Positions 47,335 to 60,850 of a stretch of 64,000 bases of DNA are shown here, one piece after another. How positions within the stretch are numbered: the stretch's first letter is position 1; every line of letters begins with the position of its first letter. Position numbers and translations under genes: made by a program. Source of the stretch: Phoenix dactylifera (lineage: Eukaryota; Streptophyta; Magnoliopsida; Arecales; Arecaceae); the NCBI RefSeq assembly GCF_009389715.1, contig NC_052405.1, positions 10,556,694 through 10,620,693 on the forward strand, in the 5' to 3' direction. The notes under the pieces were generated by a model that saw nothing but the letters and a program-made list of their open reading frames with translations, did no database searches and was not told the origin of the DNA.

Positions 47335-50300
47335 ATGGCGTCCACCATGACCGGCGGCCAGGGCTCGGCCCTGAAGAGGCGGGAATCTACGGCGACGAGG
47401 GAAGGGGATCGGCTCACCATCACCCCATTGGGCGCCGGCAATGAGGTGGGGCGCTCCTGTGTGTATATGTCCTACAAAGGGAAGACCATCTTGGTATAAA
47501 AGCTTTAACCTTTCTTTCCCCCGTTTTGTCTACCGTGTCTACTATTGATTCATTTCTCGTGTTGTGAGCTTGGTTTCCGTGAGATTGAGAGTGGGTTTGT
47601 TTTGGGTGGTTGGCAGTTCGACTGTGGAATCCATCCAGCGTACTCGGGGATGGCTGCCTTGCCATATTTTGATGAGATCGATCCTTCGACTATCGACGTG
47701 CTTCTTGTGACTCAGTATGTGTTACTCCTCCTCGTTCTCTATAATTGTTGATAAATAAAAAATTTATTTAGAAAAATTAAGAATGGACTTGATGCTTATA
47801 TGAATTGTGTGAAGTCATGGTTTATGTTGATTATGTGAAATGGTTCTACATTTAAACAATGAAAGGAAATTTCATTCTTGTTATATTTTGTTACTGACTG
47901 TATCATGGATTGCCCTGCTGATTTCGGTAATTTCTCAATATCAAACTTATTTGTGTTGCAGCCAAGTGCTAAAAGTGAGTCATTTGCTTTTGATGTTTTT
48001 TCTTAGTTGGGACAAAGATAGATTGACATCCGATGTCAAAATTGATGCGAGGATGTGGAAGCATGAACGCATGGTTGCTTAAAACGATGCAAGTTGTTAT
48101 TGTAATTTTTTGCTCGATAATCGATGGTATGGGAGACAAGCAAAGTTCCATTGAAACCCCAACAATTTGGATGGCAAGAAGAGGATCTCTCTTCAATCTA
48201 AAGTTGCTCCTTTGGCAAAATATATTAAAAGCTCAACTCACTGTCACCTCTTAATTTTTGATGTGATCACAAGTTTTTTGTTATGCTTTTTGCATAACTT
48301 GTCAGCAAACAATGTGAAGAAAAATTTTCGAAGGACCCCAATGTCTTTTCAATTTACACCAAGATACGATTATATTTATTGCTTCATGAACCATATACGA
48401 GCAATATCTGAAACTTACACATGCAACCAAGTGACCATTTAAATTATTATGATGCAAGAAATTTAGTCATCTAAATACCATTCCACCAACTATTGGGTGC
48501 TTGGTTCACTATAACTTTTAAGTATATGTAGGCCCATCATACCTAAGCTCACTTGACGTACCAATTATTATGGCCTATCTTGGGACTAAGCAGGCACTAG
48601 CAGATATACCCAGAATCCAGATTCAGTTACCTGAAATTTCGAAGGTCTTCCTTCAATGGCTTCAAGTATATATTTTTTCAGATTGATAGATAACATGTTG
48701 CAGCTCTTGATGGATGTGTCCAGAATCCAGTTTTAATGTTTTGAATTGCAATGGCCTCTTTTCCTTGATCCACCATTGGACGAGGATGATATTTGGAGGC
48801 AAAGAAACCTGACGGGTCTTTAATTTGACGGGTCTTTAATTTGCTTGAAGTAGATAGTTGATCAGACCTGTAAATTCGATTTTCTCTATTACAGGAATAG
48901 TAGAAGCATAACCAGCAATATCCTGTGATTGACAACAATTTTAAAAGGGACCTGGCTTTGTCTCTGCGAAACAAGAAATCATCTCTTTTCTCACTCAAAG
49001 GTGGACAGTGAGTCCATCTATTGTTTTATGACTTCAACATGTGAACCAACAAAGACAGAAAATGATAGCTACAGTGGAATAAAGAAGAAATAATGGAGGA
49101 GAAATGGATCACCAAGACTCAAAGCTTCTCTTTCTTCTTTGATGGATGTCAGTCTTCACCTTCTAAGTTTGAAGCTATCTCACGAAGAGAGCTTGCTGGC
49201 AAGGAGCTTCTCTTCTATTGGCATCTCTTCATGGATGCTTCTCTCCTTGAGATCTTCGTCACTACGACGAAGGTGTAGAACTCATGACATGAGCTGTTGT
49301 CTCTTAAGGGAGGCCGAGCTTGCTATATAGACGTGGGAGAGATAAACCTTGGGAGAAACAAATATGAGAAAATCTCGCGTCTGAGACTTGAGGATGGGAA
49401 GAAGTGGTGGGATTTAATTTAACTAACATAAATCATATATTTAAGATTCTAATTAGAACTCGAGTATCTCAATTGGTGATAGCTGGATTTGACGTAGCAT
49501 GAGCCAATCCATTGAGGAGACGAGAAGCTCAAGAGCAAATCACACCCTTCCATGTTGAAGGGCTTAGTGGATCAAGTCAAATCGCAGATTCCGTCCCGTC
49601 AGTGATAAAGGCCCTGTTCGGGAGAGCTGTTAGTAGTAGAGCTTTTGGAAGTAGAGCTGTCTGAAGCAGAGCTGTCTGAAGCAGAGCGTTTATAAAAAGC
49701 TGTTTGCTGTGTGGTAACTACATTTCTAAAGTGCTGTGGCACTTTAACATGTATTTGGTAAACAAACTGAGAAAGTATTTTTGTGTGACAAAATAACCAT
49801 AAAGGACATTACCAGTATTATACAACAGAGCATAATAAAATATAATACGTATTAATACATAAATATATAATATAATATAATATTAATGTAATGTAATATA
49901 ATATTATTATAATATAGTACTATAACATTATGTATTATAGAATAATAATTTAATATAATATTAAATTATTTAACATAACATATCAATGTATTATGATATA
50001 ATGTAATATAATATTATATTTATAGTATAATACAATAATAAATATATAAAATATTATAATTATTAGTGTAAATTAATTTTTCATCCTTCTAATGATCATT
50101 TATCTCTCTAACAAATTTTCTAGCTAGGTGATAAAATTGGTTAAATAATGACTAATATTTTTATTTATTTATTTATTTATTTAGATCAGATTATTTGCCA
50201 CTTACTCATTATTTTTCTTTTTATTTTATTTATTTATTTATTTATTTATTATTTTATTTTATTGAAATATAGAAGGGTCGCCGGCCATGGATGGTGGCGG

Positions 50301-53300
50301 GCATGGTGGCTGCCACTGTGGGCAGCCATGAGCTCCCAAAACAAAAAAAAAGAAAAAAAAAGAGGAAGAAAGAACAGAGGCGGCGACGTTGAGAGGAAGA
50401 AGAAGATAGAGAGGGAGAGGGAGAGGATGGGTGAGAGAGGAAGAGGTGGGATGAGGGTTTTGGGGAAAAAAGTGAGATTTAAATGGGGGTATTTTGGTCC
50501 CAAAAACAGCTTTTCGACAAAGCTGAAAAGAACATTTTCAGAAAGCTCTAAATTGGAGCTTTTTTCCAAAAACTGTTTTCAGCTTTCCGCAAAAGCTGAA
50601 ACAGCTTTCCGAAAATTTTACCAAACACCATTTTTTATCTAAAAGTACTTTTGGAGGGCCAAAAACTGCTTTTTGGCCCTCCAAAAGTTCCCCCAAACAG
50701 GGCCTAAAGCAGTAGTAGGAAGCTTGATAAGTAAGCCTTTCCTCTTCATAAGGATCAACGGAAAGTGAATCTAGATAGTCTGTTGATTTGAAGACTAAAT
50801 GCAAGTGCCAAAACCTAAGTTTTTATTTGCCGAATTGATAAGTCTCACCATGAACCAGAGCCAACTGAATCCCATGCACAGGACATTCGAGTTTATGCCT
50901 TAGCTAGCAATAGACCAACCAATGAAGAGATAAGTAAGGAAACTCTGGATGAGACTGCTTTCTTGATATCCTTTTAAACTCTTACCTTAATAAGATTTGT
51001 CCAGGCCTTCCCATGGAATGTCTTGATAATTTAGCAATCATTTAAATCAGTTGTCTGATGGAAACCTCCCAAAATTATGTAGCCATGGCACTCAGCCAGG
51101 CGAGGTCCAAGCAACATTCGGAGACCAGATTGGGCAACTGATGAGCCTAGAGGCTGACCAAGCCTTAGGCGGCCAAAATAGGCAAAGGCAAATATGCACA
51201 GGCCAAGACCATCGGCTGTGCGCGGCAACAACAATAACGTCAGCGTGCAGGACCAGCCTGCGCGTCAGAATTCGCCTTATCAATACAACGGGCACCAACC
51301 AAGCAGGGCAGAGGCTGAGCGCGCTACGCATCAGTGTCTGCGCTCTTGACCAGCCGAGCGCGCTACGCACCAGGGTGCACGCCCGGCCAGCCGAGCGCGC
51401 CAGCCAAACAAGGCAACGGCCGCGTGCGCTACGCACTAGTGCTTGTGCGCTCGGCCAGCCGCGTGCGCCAACCAAACAAGGCATGCATCTAGATTGTGAA
51501 GAAATCTGTCGAGAGTCCACTTGTATGATTCGGTCTTCGGGCTTGGGCTAGGGAGAACCACATCAAGTTCTCACTAGATTAGGCTAGCTAGAGAAATGTC
51601 TACCTCTGCTAGATTGGGCTATTAGAAATTTCTTTCGATTTTTTAGTAGATTGGGCTTGTGCGAGAACCTTGTATACCCCACTAGATTTATTTGTTTGCA
51701 CTTATACTTTGTATTCTTCATTTCAATTCAAATGAATAGCCACTGTGCAATCAATTTTCATCCATCCGATTGTGTGTTCCAACCAAGTTGGGCGTAGGAA
51801 TTTGCTGCCACTTCCAATACCTACGAGCAAACCCTTGGCATTTACCTTCCAATCGGTCCACGACAGCATTGCAACTTGGCAAGAAGCCAAGAGGCAAGGA
51901 AATGCAATGGTGTGGCTCTTGGGGACCGAGAGCGCCCTCTATTATTGGTGCTTTCATTGAGATAATATATCTCAAAAGGTAACGCCAGGCTTGAATTTTC
52001 TTTTTTTTGAATTTCAGCCTTGTAAAGATGGAATCCGTGTGGAACTCAAATGACCACCAATAAAGGATTGAGGCCTTGGAAGGCCACTCGGTGCAACTTG
52101 GCAGGGCATTGGAAACCCTATCCGATACCTTGGCCGAGATGAGAAGAGGAGTGGAGATGAGAAGGGAGACGAATGCTAACTTAGAAAGATTGGTGAGGAG
52201 AATGGAAGAGAGAGGGAGAGAAAAATTTGAGGGAGAGGCCTAGGTCGCATGCCTCAAGGCAGGGCCAGGCAAGAGAAGAGAAGAGTGAAGGAGGCAGTTG
52301 GGGTTATGGCATGAGAGAAAACGGGAGACTGGAGAGTAGAATAGAAGGACCCGAGATAGTGTTGGAGAGATGGGTTGAAGAAAATAGAGAAGGTGTGAGT
52401 CATTTCCTGCTCAAAGGCCTCATGGCCGAAGAGAGCATAGGGAGAGGAGAATGAGAGGAGGTCGGGATGAAAACTTTGGTGAGGGGGGTCCTCGGTCAAG
52501 GGAGCGAGGGCTTAAGCCACCCAAAATAGATTTTTCAAAGTTTAGCGAGGAGACCCATATGAGTGGTTGGGCAAGGCAGATCAGTACTTTGATGTGTATG
52601 AAGTGCCAAGAACTGGTCAAGTAACCCTTGCTAGTTTTCACCTAGAAGGCAGGACAAACCGGTGCTGGAGGTTGATTCGGGCCTTATATGAGAAGGAAGG
52701 CAGGAGAATGGGTTGGTCAGCCTTTGTAGATGAATTCATGATGCAATGGGGACCTTCTTCCGTCATCAACCATCATGGCCAACTCGCCAAACTTAAACAA
52801 GAAGGCAAGGTCTGAGGCTACATCGATGAGTTCCGACAGCTGCAAATATTGGTCAGCGGATGGTCCGAAGAAGCCTTGCTTGGGACCTTCATTGACGGTC
52901 TCAAACCATGGCTGGCCAAGGAGATAAAGCTCAAGCAGCCGACCAGGTTGCAGGAGGCAATGCGTATGGTTGAGATCCTGGATCAAAGCTATCGGCTAGA
53001 GCGGCAAATGGCCAAGGATGGGTCCGACTATAAGGTCACCGAATTCCTACCACCCAAAGCAAATTTTAGAGAAAAAGGGGCCGCGACATCCAGCAGTAAG
53101 CCGCAGCCTGTCAAGAAACTTACCCAAGAGGAGCTTCAAGACCGCATCAAGCACAGTTTCTGTTTCAAATGCGGCGACAAATGGAGCCGTGAGCATCGCT
53201 GCAAGACTGGCCAGGCATACCTGCTGGACGTGGGCAGTGAGGAGGACTGCGATGAGGTAGCCAGAGGCAAAGGAAGGCAAATAGGAACAGGCCAAAACCA

Positions 53301-56300
53301 GCGCTTGTGCGTGACAACAACAACAATGACAGTGCGCAGGACCAGCCCGCGCGCAAGAATTCGCCCCATCAGTATAATGTGGTCCTGCGCGCCAGAATTC
53401 GCCCCATCAGCACAATGGGCGCAAACCAAGCAGGGCAGAGGCCGAGCGTGCTACGCATCAGTGTCTGCGCGCCCGACCAGCCCAGCGCGCTATGCACCAG
53501 TGTCTGCGAGCCCAGCCAGCCGAGCGCGCTAGCCAAATGAGACAACGGCCGCGCGCGCCAACCAAACGAGTCATGCATCTAGATTGTGAAGAAACCTGTG
53601 GAGAGTCCACTTGTATGATTTGGCCTTAGGGCTTGGGCTAGGGAGATCCACATCAAGTTCTCACTAGATTAGGCTAGCCAGAGGAATGTCTACCTCTGCT
53701 AGATTGGGCTATTAGGGATTCCTTCCGAGTCCTTAGCAGATTGGGCTAGTGCGGAAACTTTGTATACCCCACTAGATTTATTTGTTTGCACTTGTACTTT
53801 GTATTCTTCATTTTAGTTCAAATGAATAGCCACCGTGCAATCAATTTTCATCCATCCGACTATGTGTTCCAATCAAGTTGGGCATAGGAATTTGTTGCCA
53901 CTTCCAATTCCTATGAGCAAACCCTTGGCGTTTACCTTCCAATCGGTCCACGGCAACATTGCAATTCGGCAAGAAGCCAAGAGGCAAGGGAAGGCAATGG
54001 TGTGGAGCTTGGGGACCGAGAGCGCCCCCTATTAGTGTCCCACCTGGAGACATTCATGCAAGTTAGCTTCTGCTTTGTCCAAGCTTTGATAAAACACTCG
54101 GTACTTCAAGTGAGCTTAGGTGTGGTGGGCCCGCATGTATGTAAAAGATTTAGTGACCTAAGCATCCAATGGCTGATGCAATGATTTCAAATGACTAAAT
54201 CTCTTGTATCAAAATAGTTTAACTGGCCACTTGATTGCATGTGTGAGTTTCTGATCTTGTTCATAATGTGGTTCATGAAGCCATAAATCTAATCATATCT
54301 AGGTGTAGAATGCACATGAACAGTGGTGTCAATTTCCAAATTGATAACAAGGATTACAGCGTCTATGGTCTATGGATGCCCAGCCACTTTGTTTATGTGA
54401 TAACTCCCACATATGGTTGGGATCCTGTTGTTTAGGGAAAACTAGAGGAGGGAAATGGGTGGCCTAAATGGAGGCCTTGTTTATCCAACCCTGAGTTTTT
54501 CAGAATGCAACAAGCAATCTGGAAAGATAAATTCTAGCATCCCTAGGGTTGCAGATTTGATGGGCTTCTCCTTTCCTTTTTATCCTTTAATCTTTACACC
54601 TCCTCTTGCATTCGCATGTGTTTGAGTGTTCAAAAAAGCCTAAATTTCACTTATTACATCAGTAGGACTGCTAAGCTCTCCCCTTTCAAGCACACCAAAT
54701 GTTTATTTGAATTTTGAAGTTGTAATAGAGACATTCAGTTAACTTGGTTATGCTAGACTGCTTTAACAATACCTTCTGTTTACTTTGAAGATAGCCAAAT
54801 AGCAGGAATCCTTGTGAGCTTGCAGCCCAAACAGGAAGAAAATCCCTCTAAAAGATAAAAAGCCACAAAAGGATCTGATATATGATATTCATTATTAGAA
54901 ATATACCCAATATTTAAGGAAATCCTGTTGGAGACTATTAATTTTGACCAACAATTTTGAGTTTCCCATCCCTATTTATGGGAGGCCCTCTTTCTAGATT
55001 TGTGTTAGAGTTGTTTCTGTTGAACCAATGCAGAACTTGGGTTGCAAATTTTGGAATTTTAATATGTATACTGGCCAAGGTTGTGTCAGGAACCATACTT
55101 TGATTTCTTTGTGATTTTATTGAACAGTAAACATCTACCTTTGTCGAGTCTTTAGCATCATTGTTGCACTCACCACTTTACCTTGCCCACATATGTCTTT
55201 TAGACACTTCAAAGAAAGTGGATTTATCTAATGAATCGTGGTTAATTTGCAGCTTTCACCTTGATCATGCTGCCTCATTGCCATACTTTCTGGAGAAGGT
55301 ATGTGTCGATAATTCTGCAGGATGCTTATGCATTTTTTTCCACCGATTGTTCATAATTTTTCTTTCCTTGTGTCCTTAAATATTTGAAACTAATCTGCAG
55401 ACTACTTTCAAGGGCCGGGTTTTCATGACGCATGCAACTAAGGCTATTTACAGGTTGCTTTTGTCAGATTATGTGAAAGTGAGCAAAGTTTCTGTTGAGG
55501 ATATGCTGTATGATGAGCAAGATATTCTTCGGACAATGGACAAAATTGAGGTAAGATAAAGCTTCTTAACAACTTCATATCAGGGGGCTTTCAGCCTTTG
55601 CGTGTTCGTTCTGATTTCTTTCACTCTCCACTATCTATTCTTTTATTTATAAATATGCAGTCTGTTGCTTCTGAAATGATTGCTCTTAGAAGCTGAACTT
55701 ATATTTTTTATTTTGGTTTTGAACCTCTTTCTTAGCTTATCTAAGAAACATCAGAATTTCATTTGTGCACTTCTGTTTCTGCAAAGATCATAGTTATTCT
55801 ATGATGACCTTCATCAAATTATCCATATTGGGCCAGACCTTTCTCTATGATTCCTATTGGCATTGTTGAGAAGCTTTGCTTGGTTGATGGTCCTCCAATT
55901 TCAGTATATGACTTTCCTTGTTTTATCAAACTTTACTGCTTTCATCAAGTTCCATCATGATAAAACATTTTAAACTTTTCTCCTTCATGCCTTAAAAGAT
56001 TATTCAACATAGATTGCTCTAGTTGTTTTTTAGTCATCAGGCTTCAGCTACCTCATGCATGATTAAATGTTTAATGGTTACCACTTTGTATGAGTGGTAA
56101 TGTTTCCAGTTATCTGTTGATCCTCGGTATGCCCATTTTGAAGTTATGTAGAGATAATAACGTCCTGAAGATTCTTGGAAGCCCCATTTGTCATATTTTT
56201 ATTTCTTCTTTCCTTCACATTTTTTTAGATTTTAATTCTGTTAAGATCTTTCTTAATGTTAGCTATATTTTTCTCCAATCTAGGATTTTCTGTTATCAGA

Positions 56301-59300
56301 ACTTTTTTTTTTTGTCTCTCCTGTTCTCAAGTTTGTTGAGCCTTGAAAGCTAATGCATTGTTAGACCAACTATTTTGTTGAGATTCGAAATCTCCCTTGT
56401 TAATGTCAACCACAAGCGAGCTTTCCTTCTTTCACTTTACCTGGTCTTTAGCACCAGAACGGTGCAGGCGTGTTAGTGTATGCAGGATCTTATGCATGTC
56501 TCAATACTTTTATGTGCTTCCCCATCATTTAGATGCTAGACTAATTATTTTTTAGGTGCCATGAGTTTAAAAGATATTCCTGCATAAATTTTGGTGTGTC
56601 TCTTCTTGTTCTTTAGCAGCACAATCTCAAGTAAGTAACTGTGGCTAGTATATCTGGGTGCCCTAACAATGGCAGCTACCCATTCTCCTAAGAAAAATAC
56701 TCCTTTTCTAAAGGATGACATATTTTTGGTCAAATATGGGTAATAGCAAGAAGAAAAGTCAGGCTGTACAGTTTCCTAATCCTTTAGTTATAACTTGATT
56801 GGAGGGCCCACAACCTTTTCATATCAAAATTTTTTAATTGTGTTGTGTTTCTAAATAATCTGATAATGTGAGGGTCCTTCCAACAATATCTCTATGTAGG
56901 AAATTATCATGTCTTAGTTTATTTTTAATTCCCTAGGTCTTAAGTTAATGATGCCAGGAATCAATATTGTCAAGGCAGTCAGGTGGTCTCCAAGTGGAGA
57001 GGACCTCTAAATGCTATGGCAGACCGGCTAGAGACTCAGGTGGTCCTTTTGTTTTTTTTAAAACAAATGTCAGCATGTTTTGATTATTAATCTGAAATCA
57101 TGTATCCCTTAATTTTTGTTTTCAGGTACATATTTTCATCCTCAAATGATATGGTTTTGTAGTTTAATAATAAGATATTGCTTTTCCTAACACATGCTTT
57201 AAGAAAAATAATGGACCCCCTGAGTCAATAGGTGCCTAGCAATTGTCTATGCAATTCGGGGTCCTCTCCTTGTGGAACTGTCTGACAGCCTTGACAGTTG
57301 AGAACCTTGTTGATTTCTGCAGAGAGAGGGGAAGAAAGCTGGATGAAAGCTTATATTATTACAAAAGATCTGATAAGCACAATAAACATCATTCCCCTTT
57401 AGAATGCTAAAAACCCTCCTGATGCTATCTTAATTGGAATGCATTCTTTCCTCAGGCGTATCTTGCAAATGACAAGGAAACGAATAACGTCTATTGACTA
57501 ACACTGGAGGAGGTAAATTGGGGAAAGATGGGAGGGGGGGGGGAGCTTGACCTCTGCATATGATCACTCTGATCTTCTTGCCACTTCATCTCTTCACCTC
57601 ATTTTATCGAACTGAAACAAATTCTTTTCTTAGCAGGCATAAACTTTCACACCAAATTTGTCATTCTTGCAACTTGAGGTACAATCTACAATAATGATCA
57701 CTCCCACTGAAAGTTTAATGTCAGTCCTGCATCTAAAAAGCACCATATATTTATATTTTACCTTTAGAAATGTTGAAAGTCACTACCAAATGACTTGTTA
57801 GACATGGAATTACAACAAATAGGACAAATTCAGTCTTTGTATGCCCAAACATCCGGTTTTTGTCTTGTTTGCTTTACTCTCATACTGGGCAACAACAGAT
57901 GTCTTTAAGGGGTTCTTTGGCACTTCAGTAATTGATAGAATTCAAAAGGGCTATGCTTGTGGATGTGGCTATGCAAACTAGTGGGTGAGTGAGATTGTTT
58001 ATAGCAACTTATGATGAGTATTAGATATCATTGTCTGTGTGCATTGCGCGTTGGGGAAAAAAAAGGGGGGGGGGGGGTGAGGGTTAAAGTTTTAGGGCAT
58101 GAAGTGACATAACAAGAAGTTGGCTAGGGAATTAGGGCCGGAAGTGGGTATAATGTTAGTAAAGGTTGTACAGTTAAATTCTCATTAGGCTGCATGGCTA
58201 GCAAAATGTGGACTTCGCTATAATTTACCTTATTTCTTTAAGGAGTTAGGAGATTTTGCGGTGGAGTCAGATAAGCACTTGGATGGGTTCTTCATTATGG
58301 ACTGGAGCAGCTTGAATTAAGTTTTGGATGGAGAATGATTTTCCCCCTGTTCTCTCTTGAAAAGTAGCCTCAAATGACAAATCAATATACTACAAATTAG
58401 TGCTGGACATTGAACAGTATAAAGTAGCTGGGACAGTCACCTGCTTAGTGAAGCCTCTTCCAACATTAGAGATCAGTAAAGTGTTCATGGTAAATATGTG
58501 TGGTTGATCACTTGACAAGTCTGTATGTCCAATGCCAACACGAACATAGTATTACTTTGAATATCTTTATCTTGACATGACCTTTTTAAAGATTTTAATA
58601 AATAGAAGCAATCATACAAGATAAGATACTGTCCACCTTGTCTCCAGGTCATTGACTTCCACCAGACACTTGAAGTGAATGGCATTCGCTTTTGGTGCTA
58701 CACTGCTGGTCATGTTCTGGGTGCTGCCATGTTCATGGTTGATATTGCTGGTGTCCGGGTTCTATACACTGGTGACTACTCTCGTGAAGAGGACCGCCAT
58801 CTCCGAGCTGCGGAAATTCCACAATTCTCCCCTGATATCTGTATCATCGAGTCCACCTACGGTGTCCAGCTCCACCAGCCCCGCCTCATCCGAGAGAAGC
58901 GCTTTACAGATGTCATCCACTCAACCGTCTCTCAAGGTGGCCGTGTGCTTATTCCGGCTTTTGCCCTTGGCAGAGCCCAAGAACTCCTCCTCATCCTGGA
59001 TGAGTACTGGTCTAACCATGCAGAGCTCCATAACATTCCCATCTACTATGCCTCCCCTCTTGCCAAGAGATGCATGGCTGTCTACCAGACCTATATAAAT
59101 TCCATGAATGAGAGGATTCGGAACCAGTTTGCAAACTCAAACCCATTCGATTTTAAGCACATCTCTCCGTTGAAGAGCATAGAGAACTTTGATGATGTGG
59201 GTCCATCAGTGGTTATGGCAAGTCCAGGTGGCCTCCAGAGTGGGCTTTCTAGACAACTGTTTGATAAATGGTGCACAGATAAAAAGAATGCTTGTGTTAT

Positions 59301-60285
59301 TCCTGGGTATGTTGTGGAAGGGACACTCGCAAAAACCATCATCAACGAGCCAAAAGAAGTCACCCTAATGAATGGCCTCACTTCTCCTCTCAACATGCAG
59401 GTATATTACATCTCCTTCTCAGCTCATGCGGATTTCGCACAGACAAGCACCTTCTTAAAGGAGCTCATGCCTCCCAATATAATTCTTGTCCATGGAGAAG
59501 CCAACGAGATGGCAAGGCTTAAGCAGAAGCTTATAACCCAATTTGCTGATAGGAATGCTAAGATCATTTCCCCCAAGAACTGCCAGTCAGTGGAGATGTA
59601 TTTTAGTTCTGAAAAAATGGCCAAAACAATTGGAAGGCTGGCTGAAAAGACACCAGAAGTTGGGGAAACTGTCAGCGGCTTACTGGTCAAGAAGGGCTTT
59701 ACATATCAGATAATGGCACCGGATGATCTCCATATCTTCTCACAGCTGTCCACAGCGAACATCACCCAGAGGATCTCTGTCCCTTATTCTGGTGCTTTCG
59801 GAGTTATAAAGCATAGGTTGAAGCAGATATATGAGAGTGTGGAGGCCCCATCAGAAGAGCCTGATGTACCAACATTGATTGTGCATGAAAGGGTGACGAT
59901 AAGGCAGGAGTCAGAGAACTATGTGACATTGCAGTGGTCATCAGACCCCATAAGCGACATGGTTTCGGACTCTGTAGTAGCTATGATCTTGAATATTAGC
60001 CGAGAAGGTCCAAAGGTGACAGCAGTTGCAGAGGCCAAGAAGACAGAGGAGGAAACAGAGAAGATGGCGCAGAAGGTAATATATGCTCTTTTTGTATCCT
60101 TGTTTGGGGATGTCAAGATTGGAGAGGAAGGAACACTGGTTGTGACTGTCGATGGGGATGTGGCGCGTCTGGATGGCAAGAATGGTGAGGTAGAATGTGA
60201 GAATGAGGGGTTGAAGGAGAGAGTAAAGACAGCATTCAGGCGGATACAAAGTGCAGTGAGACCAATCCCGCTATCAGCGTCTTGA
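47335..60285 (+). CDS. CPSF73-I: CPSF73-I copy B, pre-mRNA 3'-end endonuclease subunit
   Basis: Coding exons are 47335-47493, 47617-47714, 55253-55298, 55401-55550 and 58648-60285, giving 696 residues with the same exon lengths as copy A. The N-terminal metallo-beta-lactamase fold has HFHLDH at 86-91, GHVLGA and [12 protein letters not shown]. The beta-CASP insertion holds [23 protein letters not shown], and the ligands of SAHAD and LVHGE follow. The C-terminal region from about 520 is the part that in this family binds the other cleavage-complex subunits. Unlike copy A, it has the family-typical [18 protein letters not shown] and LVHGE. With the intact TATA-like box this is the best candidate for the functional gene among the two complete copies. 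Intron 2 is 7.5 kb and filled with transposons. Confidence 0.95.
49610..50704. mobile_element. Non-autonomous TIR DNA transposon, private to copy B
   Basis: The left end GGCCCTGTTCGGGAGA and the inverse of the right end (tccccc aaacagggcc) are near-identical terminal inverted repeats. The flanks show a 4-5 bp duplication (taaa or taaag). Copies A (about 24325) and C (about 63520) have the clean site 'gattaaagcag'. Subterminal regions repeat 'agagctgt' and 'agctttccg/aaagctg' words in opposite orientation. The interior is AT-rich with TTTA runs and a Met-initiated but low-complexity frame with no transposase motif. The ends fit hAT- or Harbinger-related MITEs. The superfamily is not settled because the target duplication is ambiguous. 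Confidence 0.8.
51056..54034 (+). mobile_element. TR-GAG type LTR retrotransposon, copy B (internally deleted)
   Basis: This is the same insertion as at 24676-27866. The 5' LTR is 51056-51944, the target duplication TTGTC (mutated) is at 51051-51055 and GTGTC at 54035-54039. At about 53262 the interior jumps straight into LTR sequence. The deletion removed the polypurine tract and roughly the first 130 bp of the 3' LTR, so the 3' LTR is about 770 bp. With no polypurine tract this copy could not complete reverse transcription. Confidence 0.88.
52023..53262 (+). pseudogene. Ty3/gypsy-like gag of the TR-GAG element, copy B
   Basis: This is the same gag as in copy A, with the shared frameshift near 52560-52570 and an extra in-frame stop at 52814-52816 (tga where copy A reads cga, before GYIDEFRQL). 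There is also an internal deletion near 52400, upstream of the gag core. The gag core and the zinc knuckle ([14 protein letters not shown]) remain readable from 52849 onward. It is non-functional. Confidence 0.8.
55551..58647 (+). other. CPSF73-I copy B intron 4 (3.1 kb)
   Basis: The intron is collinear with copy A intron 4. The G run at 58065-58077 is 13 bases long. No gene or complete mobile element is seen. Confidence 0.75.
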
Positions 60286-60840
60286 GATGTGTAACGACAG
60301 TATATTTGCTATTCAACTCTGCTGACTTTTTGGTGCTATGTCTCACATAAGCAGTTAGCAAGAGGCTTTGACCTCAAGGGTCTTGTTGTTTATGAGAAAC
60401 TTTTCAGTACTTGTAATCATCAAATTATCTAACACAACAGGTTTTATTTTGGAAATTTGTCCTCAGTCAAGTTTTATGGGATATTTGGATGGTTGAGGGA
60501 GATGTTGTAGACTTATTAATGTCATTGAGATTAATGTCTCTTATGCATCCTCTAATGAAGTTCTTGCAGGGGGTGTTATTTCATAATTCGAACTTTAGGT
60601 ATTTATGAATGAGTTTATCTGCAGTTTTTTTTTAAATGTATTGAGTTGAAATTTGAGTATGATTATGCCATCTCGCGAAGTTGTCATCAGGCATACTGAA
60701 CTTGTGGATGGAAGCGATTTCTTTGCTCTATTAGGAGATAAATTAATTTTAATGTATAACTTTTCTACCTATACTCCTATTATTAGTATGTATTTATTAA
60801 ATTATACTTTGACATTACTATGATGAATGAAATCACAGCC

Positions 60841-60850
60841 AGATATAAAA
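60841..60850 (+). promoter_or_regulatory. TATA-like box of CPSF73-I copy C
   Basis: agATATAAAA is conserved with copy B. Only about 75 bp of homologous upstream sequence precede it before the junction with the 3' flank of copy B. The promoter is therefore cut off from its original distal sequence. Confidence 0.42.

Larger units (their letters stand above)
47715..55252 (+). other. CPSF73-I copy B intron 2 (7.5 kb) with nested transposons
   Basis: The intron contains the inverted-repeat element (arms about 48350-48560 and 54095-54320), a private TIR element (49610-50704) and the TR-GAG retrotransposon (51056-54034). The rest matches intron 2 of copy A. No independent gene is seen. Confidence 0.8.
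34617..60765. repeat. Segmental tandem duplication, unit B
   Basis: Homology to 13061 onward begins at about 34620 and ends with 'aacttttcta' near 60758-60767. It is longer than unit A (26.1 against 21.6 kb) because of four private insertions: LINE (35130-36645), solo LTR (36694-39410), GC-rich element (43093-44160) and TIR element (49610-50704). It lacks the Pack-MULE-like element of unit A. Confidence 0.92.

Noticed and set aside
50148..50642. 164-codon plus-strand frame inside the TIR element
   Set aside because: It starts in TTTA repeats and runs through A/G-rich low-complexity sequence with no transposase motif.
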